A stretch of DNA of 64,000 bases from an uncultured Bacteroidales bacterium (lineage in GTDB: Bacteria > Bacteroidota > Bacteroidia > Bacteroidales > UBA932). Position numbers and translations under genes: made by a program. Below are positions 1 through 9,330 of the stretch, one piece after another (positions within the stretch are counted from its first letter, which is position 1; every line of letters begins with the position of its first letter). The stretch covers positions 28,454-92,453 of the forward strand of contig ONEX01000013.1 in NCBI GenBank assembly GCA_900316955.1. The letters run 5' to 3'. Below the pieces are notes generated by a model, which saw only the letters and a list, made by a program, of their open reading frames with translations, was not told where the DNA came from and ran no database searches.

Positions 1-2210
1 ACACCCTCGGCGCCCAGGGCGGTAACGACCGCGGTTCCTACTTCATCTCCCTCAACTATGTGAACGAGAACGGTATGGCCAAGGGTGACAAGGACTACTA
101 CCGCCGCCTGACCGCCCAGGTCAACGGCGACTACAAGATCAAGTCCTGGTTCACCGTGGGCACCAATACCTCCATCGAACGCTACGAGAAGGCCGACATC
201 GGCAGCCCGAACGAATACGGCGGCACCCTCCTCGGAGCCCTCATCATCGACCCGCTCACCCCGGTCTATTTCAAGACGGTGGACGAGATGCCGCTCAACA
301 TGCGCAACGCCTACCTGGAAGGCTACGAGGTGGACGGGGTCCACTACAACTACCAGTTCTACCGGGACGACAACGGCTTCTACTCGACTTCCCGCATCCT
401 GGAAGGCGACGGTATGAACCCGCTCATCAATATCGCGCGTGAAAACGGAAAGTCCGAAGGATGGCGTGTCCGCGGCACCCTGTTCGCCAATTTCACGCCC
501 TTCAAGGGCTTCGTGTTCACGTCCCGCCTGGGCTACCGGATCAACCAGTCCTACAGCAGCGACTTCGACGAGCCTTACTACGTGAACCCCAAGCACTACG
601 AGCAGAGCTACAGCATCTCCGCCAGCTCCAGCCAGAGCTACTACTATCAGTGGGAGAACTTCGCCAACTACAACGTCAACCTGGGCAAGCACGCGCTCGG
701 CGCCATGGCCGGTATGTCCTACACCTTCAACGACAGCCGCAGCGTGGGCGCGAGCCTCTCCGGCGTGGATCCCCTCAAGGGCTATGCCGAGAACTTCCGC
801 TACCTCACCCAGGACAACGGTTCTGGCAAGAAGGGCATCAGCGGCGGTTCCCCGTCGAACTCCTCGCAGATCTCCTACTTCGGCCGTCTCACCTACGGGT
901 ATGACAACCGCTACAACCTCCAGGTGAACTTCCGCGCCGATGCGTTCGACTCCTCCAAGCTCTCCACCAAGAACCGCTGGGGCTACTTCCCGTCCGTTTC
1001 CGCCGGCTGGACAGTCACGAACGAAAGCTTCATCAAGGACAACGTCAGCAGGGATTTCCTGAGCTTCCTGAAGTTCCGCGCTTCCTGGGGTATCAACGGT
1101 AACATCTCCGTGCTCTCCGGCTATCCCTATTCCACGTCCATCTCCTACAACGACAAGAACTACCAGTACCACGTGGACGACAACGTCCTCAGCTACGGTT
1201 CCGTGCCGGACGGCCTGGCCAATCCGGACCTGAGGTGGGAGACCTCCGTGCAGACGGACGTCGGCATGGACCTCCGCCTGTTCAACAACCGCCTCACCTT
1301 CAGCGCCGACTGGTTCAACAAGAACACGAAGGACCTGATCGTGAACGTCAAGCCGCTGGCCGAGATCGGTATCAGCTCCTCCGTGCCCGTCAACTCCGGT
1401 TCCGTGAACAACACCGGCTGGGAGTTCGAGCTCGGCTGGCAGGACCAGATCGGTGACTTCGGCTATTCCATCAACGGCAACTTCTCCACCCTCAAGAACA
1501 AGGTGACCTATCTCGAGCCGCTCGCCGGCGAAAGCGTCAAGGACGGTTCCCACTTCGCGAACTACCATCTGCACACCCGCTTCGAGGAAGGCTATCCGCT
1601 CTGGTTCCTGTACGGTTACAAGTACGCGGGCATCGGCGCGGACGGCTTCGCCACCTTCTATGACAAGGATGGGAACATCCGCGATTCGGCCAATCCCATC
1701 ACGGACGACGACCGCCAGTTCCTCGGCAGCACCATCCCGTCGTTCCAGTACGGCGTCACCGTGCGCCTCGACTGGAAGGGCCTCGACCTGATCGTGTTCG
1801 GCACGGGTTCCGGCGGCAACATGCTGGTCCCTTGCGTCTATCGTACGGAGCACACCCAGATCAACACGCTGCGCTACTACTACGAGCAGGCCGGCAAGAC
1901 CATCCCGGACATCCCCAAGATCGCCGAGAAGGTCGACTTCTGGAGTTCCTCCGCCACCATCTTCAAGGGTGACTTCTTCAAGATCAAGCAGATCCAGCTC
2001 GGTTACACGCTTCCGCAGAAGTGGACGAAGAAGATCCTGATGAACTCGCTCCGCGCCTACGTCTCCCTGGACGACTGGTTCCTCTTCACGCAGTATCCCG
2101 GCTTCGACCCCGAAGCCGCCACCACCGGCAGCTCCACCGGCCGCGGCCTGGACAAGGGTAACTACCCGAACTCCAAGAAGCTGATGTTCGGTGTGAACGT
2201 TTCCTTCTAA
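1..2210 (+). CDS. SusC/RagA-family TonB-dependent outer-membrane transporter, 5' end missing
   Basis: The frame is already open at base 3 of the window, so only about the last 735 residues are present. The signal peptide, carboxypeptidase-regulatory-like domain and plug lie upstream of the window. What remains is beta-barrel sequence rich in Tyr, Asn and Asp, ending in the aromatic tail FGVNVSF typical of outer-membrane barrels. It is a close paralogue of the gene at 4141; both share, for example, SSQSYYYQWENFANYNVNLG. Its SusD partner begins 12 bases after its stop. By family it imports a glycan fragment or other large nutrient across the outer membrane using TonB energy. The substrate cannot be read from the sequence, and no glycoside hydrolase or regulator lies nearby. 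Confidence 0.95.
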   Translation, partial: TLGAQGGNDRGSYFISLNYVNENGMAKGDKDYYRRLTAQVNGDYKIKSWFTVGTNTSIERYEKADIGSPNEYGGTLLGALIIDPLTPVYFKTVDEMPLNMRNAYLEGYEVDGVHYNYQFYRDDNGFYSTSRILEGDGMNPLINIARENGKSEGWRVRGTLFANFTPFKGFVFTSRLGYRINQSYSSDFDEPYYVNPKHYEQSYSISASSSQSYYYQWENFANYNVNLGKHALGAMAGMSYTFNDSRSVGASLSGVDPLKGYAENFRYLTQDNGSGKKGISGGSPSNSSQISYFGRLTYGYDNRYNLQVNFRADAFDSSKLSTKNRWGYFPSVSAGWTVTNESFIKDNVSRDFLSFLKFRASWGINGNISVLSGYPYSTSISYNDKNYQYHVDDNVLSYGSVPDGLANPDLRWETSVQTDVGMDLRLFNNRLTFSADWFNKNTKDLIVNVKPLAEIGISSSVPVNSGSVNNTGWEFELGWQDQIGDFGYSINGNFSTLKNKVTYLEPLAGESVKDGSHFANYHLHTRFEEGYPLWFLYGYKYAGIGADGFATFYDKDGNIRDSANPITDDDRQFLGSTIPSFQYGVTVRLDWKGLDLIVFGTGSGGNMLVPCVYRTEHTQINTLRYYYEQAGKTIPDIPKIAEKVDFWSSSATIFKGDFFKIKQIQLGYTLPQKWTKKILMNSLRAYVSLDDWFLFTQYPGFDPEAATTGSSTGRGLDKGNYPNSKKLMFGVNVSF

Positions 2211-2222
2211 TCCGACTGCCTT

Positions 2223-4121
2223 ATGAAAAAGATTGCTATCATCAGCTTTGCCTGCACCGCTGCGCTCATGACCCTTGCGTCCTGCGACCAGTCGCTGCTG
2301 GACATTCCGCAGAAGGGCGTCGTCGCTTACGAGAGCTTCTACAAGACGGACGAGGATGCCGAGTCGGCCCTGGTTTCCGCCTACGCCAATGTCGTCAAGA
2401 TGTATGGCAAGCTCACCAGCAACACCCCGTCCTACAACATTTTCTTCAACGCCGCCGGTGACGAACTCTACTGGGGCGGTTCCAAGAAAGAAGACCACAT
2501 CGCCGCGCTGGAAATCAATGAGTTCCGTTCCACATTCGAATCCACGAACGGGCATCTCGCCGCGATGTACAACACTTTCTACGAGATCATCTACAAGTCC
2601 AGCCTCGTGATCGACAACTTCTACGGCGAGGACGGTTCCCTGTGTGACAGCCCTGTCAAGAAGCGCTGCGTGGCCGAGGCCCGCGTGCTCCGCGCCTGGG
2701 CGCACCTGCAGCTTGCCTGCTTCTACGGCACCCCGCCGCTCGTGAAGCACGTGCTGGACGGTAACGCCAAGCCCACGAACTCCGACAAGGAGGAACTCTG
2801 GAAATTCATCATCGACGAGCTCAAGATGGCCGCCGAAGACCTGCCCGCCCGCGCCGGCAAGGGCGACAAGGACGGCGCCGTCAAGATCACCCAGGGCGCG
2901 GCCTACGCGTTCCTCGGCAAGGCCCAGGTCATCCACGGCGACTACGCCGACGCCAAGGTCTCCCTCAAGAAGGTGATCGACTCCGGCAACTATGACCTCG
3001 TGCCCGGCTCCCGGATCGGCGAACTGTTCCACATGGCCGGCGACGGCTGCGAGGAGAAGATCTTCGAAGTCAATGCCGTGGATGCCGAGAAATACGGCAA
3101 GAACGGCCGCTGGGACTATCAGGCGAACCAGTCCCTGTTCTTCCGCCAGATGTCCAAGTTCCCGTCCTTCACCCTCCAGTCGGTGGGCTGGGGCAACAAC
3201 ATGGCCCCGACCGAGAAGTTCGTGAAGGCGATGCTCGACAACGAGAAGGGTTCCTATCGCCAAAAGGCCTGGATCATCTCCTACGAGGATCTCCTCCAGC
3301 TTCCCTATCCGCTGAAGGAAACGACCGAGAAGGTGGTCCTCCCCGGCGCCGTGGACGGCGCGACGACGAAGATCACCTACAAGGCCGATGCCGACATGAC
3401 CCCGGAAGAGAAGCTCATGGATCCCCGCCGCGGCCTGGACATCACCGCCAAGGACCTGTATGCCAACTGCGGCTGGTTCTTCATCAAGCTCGTTCCCTGG
3501 CAGTCCGACCTGAACGACAACGCCACCCGGCAGACGAGCGAGAACAAGATTGTCATGCGCTATGCGGAGGTCCTCCTCCTGTATGCCGAGGCCTGCGCCC
3601 AGGCCGGTGACGACGGCAGCGGCCTCGCCGCCCTGAACAAGGTGGCCTCCCGCGCCGGCGCTCCGACCTATTCCGCGCTGACGATGGACAATGTCAAGAA
3701 GGAGAAGTGGTTCGAGCTGGCCTGGGAAGGCTGCCGTTTCGTGGACCTCGTCCGCTGGGGCGACGCCGCCAAGGAGCTGGCTTTCCGCAGCAAGACCAAG
3801 ACCCCGTACCTGCGCGACGACTTCTACCGCAACTATGACAAGTCCGGCAACGTCATCACCCCGACGGAAATCACGGACGAAATGGGCATGACCTACTTCA
3901 CCATCGCCAAGGCGCGCGCGGACGTCAAGTGCGACGGCAAGGAGACTTCCGGCCGTCCGCACAAGGCCATCATCATGTGGGAAGACGACGGCTGGGGCGC
4001 CAAGGGCGGCGGTTTCCAGACCGGGAAGCACGAACTCTATCCGTTCCCGTTCGACGTCGTACACAACAACCCGTACGACGAAGCGGCCGGCACCGGTGTC
4101 AAGCAGAACCCCGGATGGTAA
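2223..4121 (+). CDS. SusD/RagB-family nutrient-binding lipoprotein
   Basis: This is a 632-residue surface lipoprotein that caps the SusC channel and binds its ligand. The N-terminus MKKIAIISFACTAALMTLASC is a signal peptide with lipobox LASC and lipidated Cys21. The rest has the layout of SusD proteins: an N-terminal SusD-like region with TPR-type helices (CVAEARVLRAWAHLQLACFYG near residue 145) and a C-terminal RagB/SusD domain (RYAEVLLLYAEACAQAGD, then KKEKWFELAWEGCRFVDLVRWG). It follows its SusC by 12 bases and is paralogous to the SusD at 7279; both start their mature part with LLDIPQKGVVAYE. Length is at the upper end for the family. The ligand is unknown. Confidence 0.95.
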   Translation: MKKIAIISFACTAALMTLASCDQSLLDIPQKGVVAYESFYKTDEDAESALVSAYANVVKMYGKLTSNTPSYNIFFNAAGDELYWGGSKKEDHIAALEINEFRSTFESTNGHLAAMYNTFYEIIYKSSLVIDNFYGEDGSLCDSPVKKRCVAEARVLRAWAHLQLACFYGTPPLVKHVLDGNAKPTNSDKEELWKFIIDELKMAAEDLPARAGKGDKDGAVKITQGAAYAFLGKAQVIHGDYADAKVSLKKVIDSGNYDLVPGSRIGELFHMAGDGCEEKIFEVNAVDAEKYGKNGRWDYQANQSLFFRQMSKFPSFTLQSVGWGNNMAPTEKFVKAMLDNEKGSYRQKAWIISYEDLLQLPYPLKETTEKVVLPGAVDGATTKITYKADADMTPEEKLMDPRRGLDITAKDLYANCGWFFIKLVPWQSDLNDNATRQTSENKIVMRYAEVLLLYAEACAQAGDDGSGLAALNKVASRAGAPTYSALTMDNVKKEKWFELAWEGCRFVDLVRWGDAAKELAFRSKTKTPYLRDDFYRNYDKSGNVITPTEITDEMGMTYFTIAKARADVKCDGKETSGRPHKAIIMWEDDGWGAKGGGFQTGKHELYPFPFDVVHNNPYDEAAGTGVKQNPGW

Positions 4122-4140
4122 TCGTCCATTCTTTTGATCA

Positions 4141-7100
4141 ATGACTAAATTGAATCCTATCATGCGTAATACATGGCTGAAAGTCGCGGGAATCATCGCG
4201 ATTCTCGTCTCCCTCCTGGCGCTGCCCGCGTCCGCCCAGAACAGGGCCATCCGCGGTACGGTCGTCGATGCCACGGGCGCTCCGGTCGTCGGAGCCGCCA
4301 TTGTGGTGGTCGGCAACACGTCCATCGGCGCCGTCACGGGCGCGGACGGTTCCTACCGTCTGAACGTGCCCGCCGGCGCTTCCGTCGAGGTCTCCTGCAT
4401 CGGCTACGCCAGCCAGGTCGCCGAGGTGGGCAACCGGGCGGTCATCGACTTCCTCCTGAAGGAAGATACCGAATTCCTCGATGAAACCGTGGTCATCGGC
4501 TACGGTGTCCAGCGCAAGAGCGACCTCACCGGTTCGGTGGCGTCGGTCCGTGCGGAAGAACTGGCCAACCGTTCCACCTCCGACGCCGCCGCCGCCCTGC
4601 AGGGCAAGGCGGCCGGCGTCCAAGTCTTCAATGACTCCGGTGCGCCGGGCAAGGAGGCGTCCATCCGCGTCCGCGGTATCTCCTCCAACAGCAGCGCCGG
4701 CCTCGGCCCGCTCCTGATCGTGGACGGCCTGAAGGTGGACAACATCCAGTACCTCGATCCTTCCATGATCGAGTCCATGGAGGTCCTGAAGGACGCCGCC
4801 TCCGCCGCCATCTACGGTGCGCAGGCCGGTAACGGCGTCGTCCTCATCACGACCAAGAACGGCTCCAAGTCCAAGGACGGCCGGATCTTCTACAACTACA
4901 AGCTGGGCATCAGCCAGCTCGGACACCATGCGCAGGTCATGAACGCGGAACAGTACATCGACTGGATGCACCAGGCCGGCGCGCTCGGTACCCGGGAGGA
5001 GCTCATCGCCAGCGACACCTGGGACGGCGTCACGGACACCAACTGGGCCGACGTTCTCTATGGCAGGGGCTTCTCGCATGCCCACACCGTAGGCGCCCAG
5101 GGCGGTAACGACCGCGGTTCCTACTTCGTCTCGCTCAATTACGTGAACGAGAACGGTATGGCGCGCGGCGACAAGGATGTCTACAAGCGCCTGACCGCCC
5201 AGGTCAATGCCGACTACAAGATCAAGAAGTGGTTCACGGTGGGGACCAACACCTCCGTCGAGCGCTATCAGCAGCAAGTCATCGGTGAGCACTCCGAATA
5301 CGCCGGCAGCAATGCGGGCCTTCTGGGTACCCTGATCATCGATCCGCTCACCCCGATCTACATCAAGTCCTACGATGACCTGCCGACCGGCATGCAGCTG
5401 GCCATCGATGGCGGCAAGCAGACCGTGTACGGACCGGCCGACCATCCCGGATGGTGGTATTCCCAGTCCAAGATCACGGAAGGCGACGGCGCCAATCCGC
5501 TCATCTATCTGGACCGCAACAACAAGAAGGAGAACGGATGGAGCGTCCGCGGCACCGTGTACGCCAACATCAATCCGTTCAAGGGACTCGTCTTCACTTC
5601 CCGCCTGGGCTACCGCATCAAGCAGAAGTATAAGAGCGACTACAAGGACCCCTTCTACGTGAATGCGAAGACCTACTCCACCACGTATGAGATCAGCGCC
5701 GAGTCTTCCCAGAGCTACTACTACCAGTGGGAGAACTTTGCCAACTACAACGTCAACCTGGGCAAGCACGCCATCGGCGCCATGGCCGGTATGTCCTATA
5801 CCTTCTCCGACAGCCGCGGTGTCACCGCCGGTTTGACGGGCGAAGACCCCCTGAAGGGCTATGCCGAGAACTTCCGTTACCTCACCCAGGACAACGGTTC
5901 CGGCACCAAGTCCATCTCCGGCGGCACCCCGTCGAACTCCTCGCAGATCTCCTACTTCGGTCGTCTGACCTACAACTACGACAACCGCTACGGTCTACAG
6001 GTGAACTTCCGCGCCGATGCCTTCGACTCCTCCAAGCTCTCCGCCGACAACCGTTGGGGGTACTTCCCGTCCGTTTCCGCCGGCTGGACCGTCTCGAACG
6101 AGCCGTTCTTCAAGAACAACATCAGCAAGGATTTCATCAGCTTCCTGAAGTTCCGCGGTTCCTGGGGTATCAACGGTAACATCTCGGTGCTTTCCGGTTA
6201 TCCGTATTCCACCGCCATCTCCTACAACAGCCAGAGCTACCAGTTCGGCGAGGACAACACCCTCACCCTGGGTTCCATCCCGGACGGACTGGCCAACCCG
6301 AAGCTGACCTGGGAGACTTCCGTGCAGACCGACCTCGGTATGGACCTCCGGATGTTCGGCAACCGCTTCACCCTGGGCGTGGACTGGTTCAACAAGAATA
6401 CGGAAGGCCTGCTGGTCCGGATCTCTCCGGTGGCCGAGGTGGGTATCTCCTCCACCTACGTGAACGCGGGCGCCGTGAACAACCACGGTTGGGAATTCGA
6501 GATGGGCTGGCAGGACAACATCGGTGACTTCGGTTACTCGCTCAATGCCAACTTCTCCACCTTGAACAACAAGGTCACGTACCTGGAACCCTCCGTGGGT
6601 CACCAGTCGGGCGAAAGTTTCGGCGGCCACAAACTGTCGACCTACTTCGAGGAAGGCTATCCGGTGTGGTACCTCCGCGGCTTCGAATATGCCGGCATCG
6701 GCGAGGACGGCCGCGCCAACTACATCAACGCCGACGGGGAGATCACCCAGGACCCGGTCGATACCGACATGAAGTACCTGGGCAGCGCCCTGCCGAAGTT
6801 CAATTACGGCGTCACGCTCCGGCTCGACTGGAAGGGCCTCGACCTGACGGTGTTCGGCACCGGCTCCGGCGGCCATCACCTGGTCCCCTGCGTGTACCGC
6901 GTGTCCTCCGTGTTCCACAACTCCCTGGTTTATTTCTACAACGAGGCCGGCAAGAGCATCCCTGCCATCGACAAGATCTGGAACCAGCAGATTTTCTGGA
7001 GTTCCTCCGCCGTCCTGTTCAAGGGCGACTTCTTCAAGATCAAGCAGATCCAGCTGGGCTACACCCTGCCCAAGCAGTGGACCCGCCGGATCCTGATCGA

Positions 7101-7266
7101 CGACCTGCGCTTCTTCGCGTCCATGGACGACTGGTTCGTGTTCACGAAGTATCCGGGCTTCGACCCTGAGACGGCCTCCACCGGAACTTCCACCGGTATG
7201 GGCCTGGACAAGGGTTCCTACCCGAACGCCAAGCGCCTGCTCTTCGGTGTCAATTTGTCCTTCTAA
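4141..7266 (+). CDS. SusC/RagA-family TonB-dependent outer-membrane transporter
   Basis: This is a full-length (about 1040 residues) SusC-type transporter. Order of parts: signal peptide ending near PASAQ, a carboxypeptidase-regulatory-like domain (AIRGTVVDATGAPVVGAAIV, about residues 36-110), a TonB-box-like stretch ETVVIGYGVQRKSDLTGSV (about 115-135), the plug with the LLIVDGLKVDN and YGAQAGNGVVLITTK signatures, and the barrel ending FGVNLSF. Two starts are possible, 4141 or Met8 at 4162; the signal peptide begins at Met8, so 4162 may be the true start. It pairs with the SusD 12 bases downstream. It is a tandem paralogue of the truncated gene at the window start, with long identical stretches. 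Confidence 0.95.
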   Translation: MTKLNPIMRNTWLKVAGIIAILVSLLALPASAQNRAIRGTVVDATGAPVVGAAIVVVGNTSIGAVTGADGSYRLNVPAGASVEVSCIGYASQVAEVGNRAVIDFLLKEDTEFLDETVVIGYGVQRKSDLTGSVASVRAEELANRSTSDAAAALQGKAAGVQVFNDSGAPGKEASIRVRGISSNSSAGLGPLLIVDGLKVDNIQYLDPSMIESMEVLKDAASAAIYGAQAGNGVVLITTKNGSKSKDGRIFYNYKLGISQLGHHAQVMNAEQYIDWMHQAGALGTREELIASDTWDGVTDTNWADVLYGRGFSHAHTVGAQGGNDRGSYFVSLNYVNENGMARGDKDVYKRLTAQVNADYKIKKWFTVGTNTSVERYQQQVIGEHSEYAGSNAGLLGTLIIDPLTPIYIKSYDDLPTGMQLAIDGGKQTVYGPADHPGWWYSQSKITEGDGANPLIYLDRNNKKENGWSVRGTVYANINPFKGLVFTSRLGYRIKQKYKSDYKDPFYVNAKTYSTTYEISAESSQSYYYQWENFANYNVNLGKHAIGAMAGMSYTFSDSRGVTAGLTGEDPLKGYAENFRYLTQDNGSGTKSISGGTPSNSSQISYFGRLTYNYDNRYGLQVNFRADAFDSSKLSADNRWGYFPSVSAGWTVSNEPFFKNNISKDFISFLKFRGSWGINGNISVLSGYPYSTAISYNSQSYQFGEDNTLTLGSIPDGLANPKLTWETSVQTDLGMDLRMFGNRFTLGVDWFNKNTEGLLVRISPVAEVGISSTYVNAGAVNNHGWEFEMGWQDNIGDFGYSLNANFSTLNNKVTYLEPSVGHQSGESFGGHKLSTYFEEGYPVWYLRGFEYAGIGEDGRANYINADGEITQDPVDTDMKYLGSALPKFNYGVTLRLDWKGLDLTVFGTGSGGHHLVPCVYRVSSVFHNSLVYFYNEAGKSIPAIDKIWNQQIFWSSSAVLFKGDFFKIKQIQLGYTLPKQWTRRILIDDLRFFASMDDWFVFTKYPGFDPETASTGTSTGMGLDKGSYPNAKRLLFGVNLSF

Positions 7267-7278
7267 TCGATGACAGCC

Positions 7279-9051
7279 ATGAAAAAGAATCTCATATTCG
7301 GAACTGTCGGCGCCCTCGCGCTGATCTCCCTCGTCTCCTGCAACCAGAAGCTTCTGGACATCCCGCAGAAGGGAGTGGTCGCCTACGAGGATTTCTACCA
7401 GACGGATGAGGACGCCCAGTCGGCCCTGACTGCGGTCTACCACGAATTCATCACGCTGATCAATGACCAGGGCAGTAACAATCCTGCCTGGAATGTGATT
7501 GTCAACGCCCCCGGCGACGAACTCTACTGGGGCGGCGGCAAGAAGAACGGAAGTAGCGGCGGCGGACAGGAAATCAATGATTTCCGAAACACGTACGTCA
7601 ATACCATCAATCACATCAAGGTGGTTTATAAGGATCTGTACGCGCTGATCTACCGTTGCAACCTGGTGCTGGACAATTTCTACGGCGAGGACGGCTCCCT
7701 GTGCGACAGCCCTGTTAAGAAGCGCTGCGTGGCCGAAGCCCGCGTGATCCGCGCCTGGGCGCACTTCACCCTGGCCTGCTACTGGGGGACCCCGCCGCTG
7801 GTGGAGCATGTGCTTCCCGGCGACGCCCGTCCGACGAACTGCGACCATCAGGTCCTGATGGACTGGGTGATCGAGCAGTTCAAGATGGCCCTGCCCGACC
7901 TGGAGCCCCGCAAGGGAAAGACGGACAAGGAGGGCGCTTACAAGATCACGACCGGAAACTGCCTGGCTTTCCTGGGCAAGGCCCAAGTCTTCAACAAGGA
8001 CTGGGCGGGCGCCAAGGCCAGCCTCAAGCAGGTGATCGAGTCGGGCAATTACGGCCTGGTCTCCGGTCCTGACATGAAGTACCTCTTCCATGTGGCCGGT
8101 GACGGCAACGAGGAGAAGGTCCTCGAGATGAACTATGTCTATGCCGACGGCGTCGGCCCCTGGAAATATCACTTCCAGCGCAACCAGGCCCTGTTCTTCC
8201 GCATGTTCAAGGCCTATCCCGACGTGCTCATCAAGGAAGAGGGCTGGGGAAACAACTGCGCCCCGACCAAGAAGTTCGTGGACGCCATGATGGCGAACGA
8301 GCCCAACTCCTACCGTCGCAAGACCTGGATGGCTTCCTACGAGGAAATGATCACCGAGTACTCCTATACCGACTTCAAGGGCAAGAACCTGGACATCAAT
8401 CCCGACGGTTCGCCGATGACCAAGGAGCAGAAGCTCATGGATCCCAACCGCGGCCTGGATTTCAACAAGTATGATGAAGTGTATGCCAACTATGGCTACT
8501 TCTTCATGAAGTTCATGGCCTGGGCTTGCGACCTGATCCCGAACAACTCCACGGTCACCGAGGAGAACCGGATTGTCATGCGTTACCCGGAAGTCCTGCT
8601 CCTCTATGCCGAGGCTTGCGCGATGACGAACGACAACGACGGCCTGAAGTACCTGAACATGGTGGCCGAGCGCGCCGGCGCTCCTACCTATTCGGCTCTG
8701 ACCATGGAGAACGTGAAGAAGGAGAAGTGGTTCGAACTGGCCTGGGAAGGCACCCGTTTCCTGGATCTGGTCCGTTGGGGCGATGCGCCCAAGGAACTGG
8801 CATACAAGAGCCATGATCCCACTCCTTACCTTGACGACGAGTTCTATGTGGACGGATCCAAGGGCAAGAAGACCAGCGGCAAGCCGCACAAGGCCTGGAT
8901 CAAGTACATCGATGATGGATGGGCGGAAGCCGGCGGCGGTTTCAAGACCGGCAAGCATGAGCTTTATCCGTTCCCGTTCGACGTGATTCAACTGAACCCT
9001 TGGGATGAGGAGAAAGGCGTTGGCTTGAAACAGAATCCCGGTTGGGAATAG
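7279..9051 (+). CDS. SusD/RagB-family nutrient-binding lipoprotein
   Basis: This is a 590-residue partner of the SusC just upstream. The ATG at 7279 is chosen over an in-frame ATG three codons earlier because it gives a standard lipoprotein signal, MKKNLIFGTVGALALISLVSC, with lipobox LVSC. The TPR-like N-terminal region (CVAEARVIRAWAHFTLACYWG) and the RagB/SusD C-terminal region (RYPEVLLLYAEACAMTND, KKEKWFELAWEGTRFLDLVRWG) are clear. It resembles the SusD at 2223 closely at both ends but differs in the middle, as expected if the duplicated systems bind different ligands. It is the last gene of the duplicated block; a strong terminator follows 20 bases later. Confidence 0.95.
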   Translation: MKKNLIFGTVGALALISLVSCNQKLLDIPQKGVVAYEDFYQTDEDAQSALTAVYHEFITLINDQGSNNPAWNVIVNAPGDELYWGGGKKNGSSGGGQEINDFRNTYVNTINHIKVVYKDLYALIYRCNLVLDNFYGEDGSLCDSPVKKRCVAEARVIRAWAHFTLACYWGTPPLVEHVLPGDARPTNCDHQVLMDWVIEQFKMALPDLEPRKGKTDKEGAYKITTGNCLAFLGKAQVFNKDWAGAKASLKQVIESGNYGLVSGPDMKYLFHVAGDGNEEKVLEMNYVYADGVGPWKYHFQRNQALFFRMFKAYPDVLIKEEGWGNNCAPTKKFVDAMMANEPNSYRRKTWMASYEEMITEYSYTDFKGKNLDINPDGSPMTKEQKLMDPNRGLDFNKYDEVYANYGYFFMKFMAWACDLIPNNSTVTEENRIVMRYPEVLLLYAEACAMTNDNDGLKYLNMVAERAGAPTYSALTMENVKKEKWFELAWEGTRFLDLVRWGDAPKELAYKSHDPTPYLDDEFYVDGSKGKKTSGKPHKAWIKYIDDGWAEAGGGFKTGKHELYPFPFDVIQLNPWDEEKGVGLKQNPGWE

Positions 9052-9070
9052 TTGGTTGGTTTAATGGATG

Positions 9071-9104
9071 CAGGGCCGCCCCGTGAGGAGCGGCCCTGTT
9101 TTTT
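9071..9104 (+). terminator. Rho-independent terminator after the duplicated susCD block
   Basis: A 9-bp GC-rich stem (CAGGGCCGC at 9071-9079 pairing with GCGGCCCTG at 9090-9098) with a 10-base loop is followed directly by six T. It lies 19 bases after the SusD stop. Confidence 0.9.
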
Positions 9105-9167
9105 ATTAATTATGAAGAATTTATGAAAATTCTTGATTTTGTAAGTGCAACCATAAGGAAAAAATTG

Positions 9168-9175
9168 TATATTTG
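9168..9175 (+). promoter_or_regulatory. Bacteroidota -7 promoter box for the third susCD operon
   Basis: TATATTTG matches the Bacteroidota -7 consensus TAnnTTTG and sits in the AT-rich gap after the terminator. A TTTG at 9138-9141 could be the -33 element, but the 26-base spacing is longer than usual. Transcription starting near 9181 would give a leader of about 150 bases before the ATG at 9331. Confidence 0.6.
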
Positions 9176-9180
9176 CCTTT

Positions 9181-9330
9181 GAAACCGCGCAATAACTAGT
9201 TAACCTAAGCTTGGCTATACCTTAATTGGCTCTTTTACGGCTCTCCGGGCACGAAAGGGTTTGATTAAGGGGTTTTCGTTTTTTTTTGCCACCACTGTTT
9301 TTTAATAACCATTCTCTAACTAGTGATTGT
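9181..9330 (+). promoter_or_regulatory. Long 5' leader of the third susC, with possible attenuator
   Basis: This stretch has no gene. It holds the palindrome TAACTAGTTA (9193-9202), whose first eight bases recur as a direct repeat TAACTAGT at 9317-9324, just before the susC start. A weak six-pair stem (ACGAAA 9251-9256 with TTTCGT 9274-9279) runs into a nine-T tract (9279-9287), the form of a weak intrinsic terminator. Long leaders in front of susC are common sites of post-transcriptional control; a regulatory role here is inference only. Confidence 0.3.
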
